A DNA stretch of 5,227 bases from Kiritimatiellia bacterium (GCA_028701555.1 JAQVQN010000197.1:1-5227), one strand, 5' to 3'. Positions 1-5,149 are shown, numbered from the stretch's first letter. Made by a program: numbers and translations. Notes: generated by a model from the letters alone, not told the origin.

Positions 1-184
1 CCGCCCGCGCCCGGCTCGCCTCGAAAATCGTGTCCCCTTTCTCCCGTAAACTGCCGGGAAAGTGTTTAACCGGAAGCGGCTCGCTCAGCGAGACAACCTT
101 GCGCTTGCCGCCGCCGTCCACATACCGCCCATACCAATGATCTACCGGCCTGCCGTCTCTTCCGAATCGCACTTCTACGCCCAT
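1..184 (-). CDS. Integrase-like protein, N-terminal part (runs off window)
   Basis: Open reading frame from an ATG at 184-182 to the left edge, giving 61 residues that start MGVEVRFGRDGRPVDHWYGR and include a GDTIFEASRARA segment near residues 50-61. A Shine-Dalgarno GAAAGGGG lies at 192-199, seven bases before the ATG. From memory, similar N-termini (a WYGR-type strand, then a GD..FE.SRA.A helix) occur in tyrosine-type site-specific integrases of Verrucomicrobia-related bacteria. The catalytic domain, with its R-H-R-Y residues, would lie outside the window, so the activity is not seen. The best support is context: the gene starts about 155 bases from a truncated tRNA-Asn, the usual place for an integrase, with repeated motifs between them. 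Its job would be insertion and excision of the element at the tRNA. It could instead be another DNA-binding protein of the element. Confidence 0.55.
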   Translation of the reverse strand, partial: MGVEVRFGRDGRPVDHWYGRYVDGGGKRKVVSLSEPLPVKHFPGSLREKGDTIFEASRARA

Positions 185-226
185 GACACCGCCCCTTTCA
201 AACCGATTTTTTGATCCGATGCGATA

Positions 227-246
227 CATTTTGCTTCATTTTGCTT
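227..246 (-). repeat. Tandem 10-bp direct repeat, possible arm-type binding sites
   Basis: Two perfect back-to-back copies of CATTTTGCTT (227-236 and 237-246), AAGCAAAATG on the minus strand. They lie between the integrase-like gene and the tRNA-Asn fragment. Similar AAGCATAAAA motifs occur nearby in both orientations (plus strand at 255, minus strand at 342). Short repeated sites between an integrase gene and its attachment core are typical of integrase arm sites or excisionase sites. That role is inferred. Confidence 0.5.
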
Positions 247-256
247 GAAAAGACAA
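228..256 (-). promoter_or_regulatory. Possible promoter of the integrase-like gene
   Basis: Read on the minus strand, a -35-like TTGTCT (256-251) and a -10-like CAAAAT (233-228) are separated by exactly 17 bases, upstream of the ribosome binding site at 192-199. Each hexamer matches the sigma-70 consensus at four of six positions. The -10 lies within the tandem AAGCAAAATG repeats, so a protein binding those repeats could repress the gene. This is a prediction from spacing only. Confidence 0.35.
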
Positions 257-342
257 GCATAAAACCCAAGAAAAAGCCCAAACACATTTTAAATCCATCA
301 TTTAATACCTGTTTTATTAGCTTATAACGGGTTTTTATGCTT
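255..342. repeat. Inverted repeat beside the attachment core
   Basis: AAGCATAAAACCC at 255-267 is answered by GGGTTTTTATGCTT at 329-342. This is a 13-bp inverted match with one extra T in the right arm, across a 61-base AT-rich spacer. The right arm ends two bases inside the tRNA-derived core. The spacing is long for a terminator, and the position suits recombinase or accessory-protein binding. The inverted match is directly visible; the function is inferred. Confidence 0.5.
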
Positions 343-389
343 GGCTGTTAACCAATTGGTCGCAGGTTCGAATCCTGCCGCCGGAGCCA
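341..389 (+). tRNA. tRNA-Asn (GTT) 3' fragment, attachment-site copy (attR)
   Basis: The segment folds as the 3' two-thirds of a tRNA. It has anticodon arm TTGG-CTGTTAA-CCAA (341-355, anticodon GTT at 347-349), variable region, T arm GCAGG-TTCGAAT-CCTGC (362-378), acceptor 3' strand CGCCGGA (379-385), discriminator G and encoded CCA (387-389). The fifth anticodon-stem pair fails (C340 against T356). The D arm and the 5' acceptor strand, which would read TCCGGCG, are absent upstream, where the DNA is AT-rich. It is therefore a fragment and not a working tRNA. A 3' tRNA remnant beside an integrase-like gene is the classic product of integration into a tRNA 3' end. The intact tRNA-Asn should lie at the far left end of the element. 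Confidence 0.85.
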
Positions 390-397
390 TTTATTTA

Positions 398-442
398 CCC
401 TGTTTTTATTGAAAAAGCCCAATAAAAGCGGGGTTTTTTGTT
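398..442 (+). terminator. Rho-independent terminator downstream of tRNA-Asn
   Basis: Bases 398-411 (CCCTGTTTTTATTG) pair with 420-433 (CAATAAAAGCGGGG). The 14-bp stem has 12 Watson-Crick and two G-T wobble pairs, an eight-base loop AAAAAGCC, and six T residues directly after it (434-439). It starts eight bases past the tRNA CCA. It reads as the original terminator of the host tRNA-Asn transcription unit, which also supports placing the chromosome to the right of the junction. Confidence 0.85.
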
Positions 443-790
443 TATGCGGCATAGTTACTGCGTTGCCTGCTACATTGTGAAACAAGCTGGTTTATAAGGG
501 TCATTTACACACACACCACACACAAATTTACAGCCCCAAAAGCGATAATACGCTTGCCCGCTTGGCTAATTGCGTCTCACAAGGTGTGCCGTACGGAGAA
601 CGCTGACGTTCTTCCATAGCTTCCCGCCTTTCGTCGGATCATACTAGCCGATGTCAGGCATTTGTCCAGTTGCTCCCGAAGCAAAACAACCCGTCATCAC
701 TGCCCCTGACTCTGGAGCAAATCACCTTTGTTTACTCTACCCCGTTTCCAACTTGTCTTGCGCACAAAAATCCCTCACAATTCACCTGTC
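443..790. other. Intergenic region without recognisable gene
   Basis: About 350 bases between the tRNA terminator and the hydrolase gene. No convincing coding region, RNA gene or strong promoter was found. Visible items are a CA-rich stretch (507-524) preceded by TTTATAAG (491-498), which recurs after rlmN; a small hairpin AGAACG-CTGA-CGTTCT (597-612); and a short inverted repeat TTGCT/AGCAA around a CCCGA loop (670-684). The region may hold the hydrolase promoter and leader, but no pair of hexamers stood out. Confidence 0.5.
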
Positions 791-1648
791 ATGAGTGCTA
801 CAACCATGCGTATAGTTCTGGGCGGCGTCAGGGGTTCCACCCCTGTATCGCACCCGGATTTCATACAGTTCGGCGGCGCGACCACCTGCGTGATGGTAGA
901 CAACGACGCTGGCTGCCAGATCCTTATCGATGCCGGTTCCGGTCTGCGCACCGTCGAGCCCATGATGACGCCGACATTGCCGGACCAGCCGCTGCTGATG
1001 CTTTTCACGCACTATCATATCGACCACCTGATCGGCCTGCCCTTCTTCGCGCCATTCTACGACCCACAACGGAGTGTCATCTTTGCGGCACCGCCTTGCG
1101 GCGGCACAACCCCCGAAAACGCTATCGGCAAATTGATGAATAAAACATTCTGGCCTGTGCCTTTCCGCGCCGAGCACAGTTTCGAACTGCTGCCTACGGA
1201 GTGCGGCGAGCCTTTGCGCCACGGGCCGTTCGATGTGCGCTGGTGCCCCGTGCACCATGCCAACGGCTGTTTCGCATACCGCATCGACGAGCGCGACACT
1301 GGCGCGTCGATGGTTTTAGCAACCGACTTGGAGCTAGGCAGCGCCAGCGCCGCGGAAAAAGACGCTCTATTGGACTTCTGTCGCAAACCCAACAATCTGG
1401 ATGTGCTGATCATGGAGGGTCATTGTGATTCAGTGGCACAACCGGGTTGGGGCCACAGCACGTGGCAGGAGACGGTCGCCTTCGCCCGCGCCGCTGGAGC
1501 ACGTCAACTGTTCATTACCCACCTCGCGCCGGAAGATGACGACACTACCCTGAATAAGCGCGAACAACGTATCCAATCAACCATGCCCCAGGCTCGGCTA
1601 GGCCGGCAAGGCATGATTATTCCCTGGTCTAAAAACCCTGAACCCTGA
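791..1648 (+). CDS. Metallo-beta-lactamase-fold hydrolase, possible cyclic-nucleotide phosphodiesterase
   Basis: From ATG 791 the protein has 285 residues and no signal peptide or membrane segment, so it is probably cytoplasmic. It starts with the GGVRGSTP strand (11-18) typical of this hydrolase family. The metal-binding motif HYHIDH lies at 74-79, followed by HH at 155-156, ATDL with D179, MEGHCD near 209, GWGHST with H222, and ITHLAPE with H244. Together these give the ligands for a two-metal phosphodiesterase site. The GWGHST and late histidine pattern resembles RNase Z/PhnP-like members that cleave cyclic nucleotides. The cyclase gene 50 bases downstream supports cAMP as a substrate, but this is inferred. 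The start is uncertain: ATG 791 and ATG 806 have no good ribosome binding site, while an in-frame TTG at 728 has GGAG ten bases upstream and would add 21 residues. The last residues, KNPEP, are encoded by the start of a CCCTGAA repeat array. Confidence 0.85.
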   Translation: MSATTMRIVLGGVRGSTPVSHPDFIQFGGATTCVMVDNDAGCQILIDAGSGLRTVEPMMTPTLPDQPLLMLFTHYHIDHLIGLPFFAPFYDPQRSVIFAAPPCGGTTPENAIGKLMNKTFWPVPFRAEHSFELLPTECGEPLRHGPFDVRWCPVHHANGCFAYRIDERDTGASMVLATDLELGSASAAEKDALLDFCRKPNNLDVLIMEGHCDSVAQPGWGHSTWQETVAFARAAGARQLFITHLAPEDDDTTLNKREQRIQSTMPQARLGRQGMIIPWSKNPEP

Positions 1649-1655
1649 ACCCTTT
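1631..1655 (+). repeat. CCCTGAA heptamer array, left copy
   Basis: The sequence AAAAACCCTGAACCCTGAAC continuing to CCTTT holds just over two tandem copies of CCCTGAA. It encodes the C-terminus of the hydrolase and supplies its TGA stop (1646-1648). A near-matching array in the opposite orientation lies after the cyclase gene at 2557-2576. No function is known to me; it looks like a small mobile or slippage-prone repeat. Confidence 0.7.
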
Positions 1656-1678
1656 ATTTGCGGGCTCTGCCCGCAAAT
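1656..1678. repeat. Perfect palindromic hairpin between hydrolase and cyclase genes
   Basis: ATTTGCGGGC (1656-1665) and GCCCGCAAAT (1669-1678) form a perfect 10-bp stem with a three-base loop TCT. No T-run follows, so it is not a standard terminator. The same core with loop TCC recurs at 3421-3437, which marks it as a repeated palindromic element. In an mRNA spanning both genes it could slow 3' decay of the hydrolase message or limit read-through to the cyclase, whose ribosome binding site begins 11 bases later. Confidence 0.75.
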
Positions 1679-1698
1679 GAGCTTGCTGAAAGGATTGC

Positions 1699-2508
1699 TT
1701 GCCAGTGCCCGCCATAAGCTTCACCTACAGCCAGACCTCTGCCGACAACTCGCAATACGGAAGCGGTGTGACCTTCAATACCGTCAGCGCCAGCGAGTTT
1801 GCGCATTTCACGCCGGCCACGCTCGGCTTGGGCGACATTTCCCGTGGCGGAGAATACGTGCAGGCGCTGGCTGCCTTTTTCGACCTAGAGGGTTTCACCG
1901 ACTTCTGCGGGCAGGTAGACTCGCACTTGGTCATCCCCGAATTCCTAACCCGTTATCTCAACTGGCTCTTCAAGAGCCTCGCAGGAGAATTCCGCGAAAG
2001 CGAACAGGACGGTATGGTGCGGCTTTGGGGCTGCCTACCTTTCTATGCCAAGTTTTTAGGCGACGGGATTCTTTTCCTGTGGGCCACCGACCTGTGTCGC
2101 GGCTTCCCCGGTAAAGTCAACATCGCCCAAAGTTTGTTGGCAATCACCAACGCCTATGTTGGCGAATTCCTCGGAGACATCCGCCGAGCGGTCAGCAATC
2201 CTCCAGCGCGGCTACGCTGCGGCATCGCTCTCGGCCAGACCATCTCCATCGGCGGCGGGGCCGACTATGTGGGCTCGTGCATCAACGTGGCGTCACGACT
2301 TCAGAAACTCGGCTCTCTCTCTTTCGCCATATCGCGCCGTGGTTTCGACCTCAGCGGATCTCCTGACTGCGAAGGTTCACTCCGGTCTTACCTGACACTT
2401 AAGCAAACCACCATTCGGAGTATCGGTAAGCAGGAGCTGGTGTATATACGCCGCGACGAGTTCGAAGCCCTGAGTGCCGATGAGCAAAAGGAGTTCCGCG
2501 AGCCCTGA
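1699..2508 (+). CDS. Class III adenylate/guanylate cyclase, probably adenylate
   Basis: A 269-residue soluble protein with a single class III nucleotidyl cyclase domain from about residue 55 to 252. It has both metal-binding aspartates (D62 in FFDLEGFTDF, D122 in KFLGDG), the purine-selecting pair K118 and D189 (in ADYVG), and the transition-state residues N196 and R200 in INVASR. This set is the adenylate-cyclase pattern, predicting conversion of ATP to cAMP and pyrophosphate; such enzymes normally work as dimers. The first ~55 residues match no sensor domain I recognise, and no membrane segment is seen. The best start is TTG 1699 or GTG 1705, two codons later. AAAGGA at 1689-1694 is 4 bases from the first and 10 from the second, so GTG may be the real one. 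It lies 50 bases after the hydrolase gene in the same direction, likely as one transcript. Confidence 0.9.
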   Translation: MPVPAISFTYSQTSADNSQYGSGVTFNTVSASEFAHFTPATLGLGDISRGGEYVQALAAFFDLEGFTDFCGQVDSHLVIPEFLTRYLNWLFKSLAGEFRESEQDGMVRLWGCLPFYAKFLGDGILFLWATDLCRGFPGKVNIAQSLLAITNAYVGEFLGDIRRAVSNPPARLRCGIALGQTISIGGGADYVGSCINVASRLQKLGSLSFAISRRGFDLSGSPDCEGSLRSYLTLKQTTIRSIGKQELVYIRRDEFEALSADEQKEFREP

Positions 2509-2537
2509 AAGGGCGCGGTTCAACTTTGCTGAAGCGC
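2500..2537 (+). other. Hairpins at the end of the cyclase gene
   Basis: Two adjacent, overlapping stems surround the cyclase stop. GCCCT-GAA-AGGGC (2502-2514) spans the TGA and is extended past one mismatch by two more pairs. GCGC-GG-TTCA (2513-2522) pairs with TGAA-GCGC (2530-2537) around a seven-base loop. Neither has a following T-run, so transcription may not end here. They may be alternative structures that protect the message end. Confidence 0.35.
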
Positions 2538-2556
2538 ACCGATGATTCAGGAGCCC

Positions 2557-2576
2557 AGGTTCAGGGTTCAGGTTTT
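2557..2576 (-). repeat. CCCTGAA heptamer array, right copy (inverted)
   Basis: The segment from AGGTTCAGGGTTCAGG to the following TTTT is the reverse complement of the array at 1631-1655, apart from one missing G before the TTTT. The two arrays point towards each other and bracket the cyclase gene together with the hairpin at 1656-1678. Inverted arms could pair or recombine, which would flip the gene. That idea is speculative. Confidence 0.65.
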
Positions 2577-2619
2577 CCGACGACTTACGCATGATTTTGC
2601 AACTATGCTTCTCAAAGGC

Positions 2620-2660
2620 TTGACGGCAAACGCCAATTCCTAAAGAATATAAGACTCTTT
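2620..2660 (+). promoter_or_regulatory. Possible promoter and operator of the TetR-type gene
   Basis: A -35-like TTGACG (2620-2625, five of six) is followed after 17 bases by a weak -10 AAGAAT (2643-2648, four of six), about 50 bases before the ATG. An AAAGA/TCTTT inverted repeat (2642-2646 and 2656-2660) overlaps the -10 region. TetR-type proteins often repress their own promoter through such sites, but these half-sites are very short, so both calls are tentative. Confidence 0.3.
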
Positions 2661-2696
2661 TAACACACATCTCGATCACGGCCGGACTGGTTCAGC

Positions 2697-3302
2697 ATGG
2701 GTATCATAATAGATCATAACGCTAGAAAGAGAGACATTATCGCGAAAGCGATAAGCCTTTTTGCCGAGCAGGGTTATAACGGCGTAACCTACCAGAAGAT
2801 CGCCGACAACTGCAATATCGCCAGAACTACCCTGTACAAGTATTTTCCTAATAAACGGGACATTTTTAACGCAGCCATCTGGGAAGTCGCTAACCTGATG
2901 GTCGGCTGTTATGCAGAGATTTTACCTTCAAAAACCGGCGTGGTTGATCGCCTAAACCGTGTTGTGCATGCCGTGCTGCGGCTGCTCTTTGAAAATCAGG
3001 TCATACTGACGGTGATCCTCGACTATGTGCTGGCCGCACAGCGCGCCGGCCACAACATGCAGCGCACCATCAACCGACACACGATCGGCTTACGACGCAT
3101 CCTGCACCGACTCGTGACCGAGGGTGTGCGCACAGGCGAATTGCGTAATGTAAACACGACCCTCGCCACCGGCCTGATCTACTCACAGCTTGAAGCCGCC
3201 GTGCTGCGGCTCACCGTCAGTCAGAATGCGGATTATGAAGAGTTGTCGACCATGCTGTGCCAGACCATCGCGAACCTGCAGTCAGCATCATCCGCCGGCT
3301 AG
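2697..3302 (+). CDS. TetR/AcrR-family transcriptional regulator
   Basis: A 201-residue protein of normal family length. The N-terminal DNA-binding domain spans about residues 10-58: helix 1 with AISLFAEQGYNGVT, then the helix-turn-helix YQKIADNCNIARTTLYKYF (32-50) and the usual FPNKRDIF segment (50-57). The rest is helical ligand-binding and dimerisation sequence with low conservation, so no ligand can be named. It probably represses its own promoter or a neighbour. No efflux pump or enzyme lies next to it in the window; the nearest genes are the cyclase upstream (188 bases) and the small exported protein downstream (143 bases). ATG 2697 is the only plausible start, since no in-frame ATG, GTG or TTG was found in the 57 bases before it, but it lacks a clear ribosome binding site. 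Confidence 0.92.
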   Translation: MGIIIDHNARKRDIIAKAISLFAEQGYNGVTYQKIADNCNIARTTLYKYFPNKRDIFNAAIWEVANLMVGCYAEILPSKTGVVDRLNRVVHAVLRLLFENQVILTVILDYVLAAQRAGHNMQRTINRHTIGLRRILHRLVTEGVRTGELRNVNTTLATGLIYSQLEAAVLRLTVSQNADYEELSTMLCQTIANLQSASSAG

Positions 3303-3361
3303 ACGGTGCCTTACGCCACGATAACAGCATAAAAAAGAAGTTTGAAACGGCCTTTATTTGG

Positions 3362-3406
3362 GTGTGTGAATGTGTGGGCAGTTGAAGACCGCACATACTC
3401 ACGCAC
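3362..3406. repeat. TG/CA-rich imperfect hairpin repeat
   Basis: GTGTGTGAATGTGTGGG (3362-3378) pairs with CGCACATACTCACGCAC (3390-3406) over 17 positions: 13 Watson-Crick pairs, two wobbles and two mismatches, with an 11-base loop. It follows the TetR-type gene. A related TG/CA-rich segment sharing GTGTGTG-N-ATGTGTG and ACTCACGCAC follows rlmN. No T-run follows, so it is better seen as a repeated intergenic element than a standard terminator, though it could still stop or stabilise the transcript. Confidence 0.6.
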
Positions 3407-3420
3407 TCAAGCACTTAGGT

Positions 3421-3437
3421 TGCGGGCTCCGCCCGCA
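3421..3437. repeat. Second copy of the TGCGGGC palindrome
   Basis: TGCGGGC-TCC-GCCCGCA is a perfect 7-bp stem with a three-base loop, matching the core of the hairpin at 1656-1678 except for one loop base. It ends eight bases before the ATG of the next gene, inside the place where a ribosome binding site would be. It may therefore affect translation of that gene. Confidence 0.7.
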
Positions 3438-3445
3438 TTAGACAA

Positions 3446-3907
3446 ATGCGCAACAAATTTACCATAACCAAGCTTTGTATCATCACACTCGCCATCACCT
3501 GCAACGCGGATGATGAAGTTCAACTTAAGTCCAAATCTTACGAGCCTCGTAAAAATCTAACCCACTCAAAACACCGCTCCCGCGCCTATCAAACATCTCC
3601 TGCACGAACCCTAGACTCCAAGCAGGCGGAGCAAACAAGCGGCCAGTGGTGGAAAATTTTCAGCTCAAGGAAGCCTGAGCCCGTTTCCGCCCCTTTAAGC
3701 GGCACCGCCTCTGTTAAATCAGCCCCGCTGCGACAGGACAAACAAATCACCGCCGTAACCATGAAAGCCGTCCCGCAAAGCGTTACCGAAAAGAAACCAT
3801 ACGAAACCAATGTCAGCAAAACTGACAAGGACTATACTCCAGATAATCGGCCAAGGCCTAAAAACCCCTTGCTACGTCCGCGCCAGAACATCAAGGAGCC
3901 GCAGTGA
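3446..3907 (+). CDS. Small, probably exported protein of unknown function
   Basis: A 153-residue protein I do not recognise. Residues 1-21 look like a signal peptide: positive MRNKFTITK, then hydrophobic LCIITLAIT and Cys19. The sequence before Cys19 (A-I-T) is a poor lipobox, so lipoprotein status is doubtful; cleavage after CNA (residue 21) is an alternative. The rest is rich in Lys, Arg, Ser, Thr and Pro, with little predicted order, and one WW pair at 68-69. It suggests a basic, flexible envelope protein. The ATG has no ribosome binding site and sits eight bases after a perfect hairpin. The stop TGA overlaps the GTG start of rlmN by four bases, suggesting translational coupling. The composition looks more AT-rich than neighbouring genes. 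The clean overlap with rlmN argues for a real gene, but homologues would be needed to be sure. Confidence 0.6.
   Translation: MRNKFTITKLCIITLAITCNADDEVQLKSKSYEPRKNLTHSKHRSRAYQTSPARTLDSKQAEQTSGQWWKIFSSRKPEPVSAPLSGTASVKSAPLRQDKQITAVTMKAVPQSVTEKKPYETNVSKTDKDYTPDNRPRPKNPLLRPRQNIKEPQ
3893..3898 (+). promoter_or_regulatory. Ribosome binding site that fixes the rlmN start
   Basis: AAGGAG ends five bases before GTG 3904 and lies inside the coding sequence of the upstream gene. It makes the GTG the likely start and, with the four-base GTGA overlap, points to coupled translation. Confidence 0.75.
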
Positions 3908-5019
3908 GCCTGTCCGCGACACCCTCGGCATGGGGCATCCTGCCCTCAGAGTGGCTTTCAATCTGCCAAGAGCTGCAACAGCCAGCCTTCCGCGCCAAAC
4001 AGATCGTGACCGGTCTCTATCAGGACTTCGCCGAATCATGGGAGAATGTCACTACCCTGCCTGCTGGTTTAAGGACAATGCTCGCCGAACGTTTTCCGCT
4101 CGCCCCGCTAACTACGGTTCAGACCAGCAACGCCGAGGACGGCGTATGCAAGCTGCTGCTCTCCTGCGCCGACGGCGAAAGTATAGAAACCGTAATCATC
4201 CCCTCGAAAGACCGGGTCACCCAATGCATCTCGACCCAGGTCGGATGCGCGTTGGGATGTGCCTTCTGCGCTAGCGGCAAGCACGGCTTTACGCGTGACC
4301 TTACTGCTGCCGAGATCGTCGCCCAAGTCATGGCCGTCTGCCGCATTTTGCGCGACACTGCCACAGCTCTTCCGATGTCACCACGTCCCGGCGCAAAACC
4401 CGCCCTGCCGCGGCCCGGCAACATCGTGGTCATGGGCATGGGCGAGCCTTTCGCCAACTACGACAATGTCATGCGGGCCCTGCGCATACTCAACCACCAA
4501 CAGGGGCTTAACATAGGAGCGCGCCACATCACCATCAGCACCTGCGGTCTGGTGCCTGGCATACGCCGCCTCGCCGAGGAGGGCCTGCAGTTCGAGCTAT
4601 CCGTCTCCCTGCACGCGCCAGATGACGAGCTGCGCGGACGTATCATGCCGGTCAACCGACGCTGGCCGCTTCAGGAGCTGCTGGAAACCTGCCGGACATA
4701 TAACGAAAAAACCGGTCGACTGGTTACTTTCGAATACACGCTAATCAAGAAGCTCAATGACCGTCCGGAGCATGCCGCCCGCCTGATCCGCCTACTGCGC
4801 CATATGCCGTGCAAAGTCAACCTTATACCGCTCAGCCCAGTGGACGGATTCGATGGCCGACGGCCTGAACACGCCGACTGCCTGGCTTTCCTCGACGCCC
4901 TGCTGAAGGCCAAAATCAACACCACCATGCGTCGCTCGCGCGGCAGGGATGTCGACGCCGCCTGCGGCCAGCTCCGCCTGCGCTCACTAAATCAGCCGCC
5001 GCAAACCCTTAACACTTAA
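3904..5019 (+). CDS. rlmN: Dual-specificity RNA methyltransferase RlmN
   Basis: A 371-residue radical SAM enzyme of normal family length. RlmN methylates C2 of adenine 2503 in 23S rRNA and, in E. coli, A37 in some tRNAs; it acts in the cytoplasm. The N-terminal accessory domain (about 11-85) precedes the CxxxCxxC iron-sulfur motif C115-ALG-C119-AF-C122. C108, just before it, and C354 in DAACGQL correspond to the two catalytic cysteines (118 and 355 in E. coli). GMGEP (178-182), the ISTCGLVPGI strand (211-220), SLHAPDDELR (235-244) and INLIP-like VNLIP (305-309) complete the family pattern. A Pro/Ala-rich stretch at about 152-172 looks like a short insertion compared with E. coli. GTG start with AAGGAG upstream, overlapping the previous gene. 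The tail after DAACGQL is short and its last codons run into a repeat-like AACCCTTAACACTTAA. Confidence 0.97.
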   Translation: MSLSATPSAWGILPSEWLSICQELQQPAFRAKQIVTGLYQDFAESWENVTTLPAGLRTMLAERFPLAPLTTVQTSNAEDGVCKLLLSCADGESIETVIIPSKDRVTQCISTQVGCALGCAFCASGKHGFTRDLTAAEIVAQVMAVCRILRDTATALPMSPRPGAKPALPRPGNIVVMGMGEPFANYDNVMRALRILNHQQGLNIGARHITISTCGLVPGIRRLAEEGLQFELSVSLHAPDDELRGRIMPVNRRWPLQELLETCRTYNEKTGRLVTFEYTLIKKLNDRPEHAARLIRLLRHMPCKVNLIPLSPVDGFDGRRPEHADCLAFLDALLKAKINTTMRRSRGRDVDAACGQLRLRSLNQPPQTLNT

Positions 5020-5032
5020 ACTAAAAATCCGT

Positions 5033-5090
5033 GTTTATAAGTGTGTGCATGTGTGCACTCACGCACTTACAAACTCACGCACCCACATAC
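5033..5090. repeat. TG/CA-rich repeat downstream of rlmN
   Basis: Contains GTGTGTGCATGTGTG (5041-5055) followed by two copies of ACTCACGCAC (5057-5066 and 5073-5082). TAAGTGTGTG (5038-5047) can pair with CACGCACTTA (5060-5069) as a 10-bp stem with one wobble pair. The same words occur at 3362-3406. It begins 13 bases after the rlmN stop and fills most of the gap to the next gene. Confidence 0.55.
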
Positions 5091-5149
5091 TTTTCAATCC
5101 GTGGTTATGATTTTGGACAAGGATTCTATACATCTGAGAGGCACAACCC

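Larger units (their letters stand above)
1..389. mobile_element. Right end of an element integrated in tRNA-Asn
   Basis: The right boundary of an integrated element (genomic island, prophage or integrative conjugative element) is placed at the tRNA-Asn fragment. The geometry is consistent. The fragment lacks its 5' half, so the element lies on the left. The integrase-like gene is on that side with its start facing the junction, and repeats fill the gap. The DNA to the right begins with a terminator that fits the host tRNA gene. The cargo and type of element lie outside the window. The exact crossover within the core cannot be set without the other end. Confidence 0.6.

Noticed and set aside
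341..389. A complete functional tRNA-Asn
   Set aside because: The D arm and the 5' acceptor strand are missing upstream, and the anticodon stem pairing breaks at C340.
670..1143. Overlapping 157-codon frame across the hydrolase start
   Set aside because: It lies in another frame over clear metallo-hydrolase motifs and its own translation has no recognisable domain.
1656..1678. Rho-independent terminator between hydrolase and cyclase
   Set aside because: The stem is perfect, but no T-run follows on the plus strand; the other strand has only AAAGGG, also without a T-run.
1677..2114. ATG-started frame at the cyclase start
   Set aside because: It has an ATG, but the product is Arg-rich without a family pattern, while the overlapping frame encodes an intact cyclase domain.
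1699..2508. Pycsar-type pyrimidine cyclase defence system
   Set aside because: The substrate-selecting residues are the Lys and Asp of adenylate cyclases, and no transmembrane or TIR effector gene lies next to it.
3446..3505. Clear lipoprotein signal with lipobox
   Set aside because: Cys19 is preceded by A-I-T, which does not fit the usual L-(A/S)-(G/A)-C pattern, so only a general signal peptide is claimed.
5113..5132. Sigma-54 or sigma-70 promoter before the last gene
   Set aside because: TTGGAC and TATACA are only eight bases apart, and the GC of a sigma-54 -12 element is absent.
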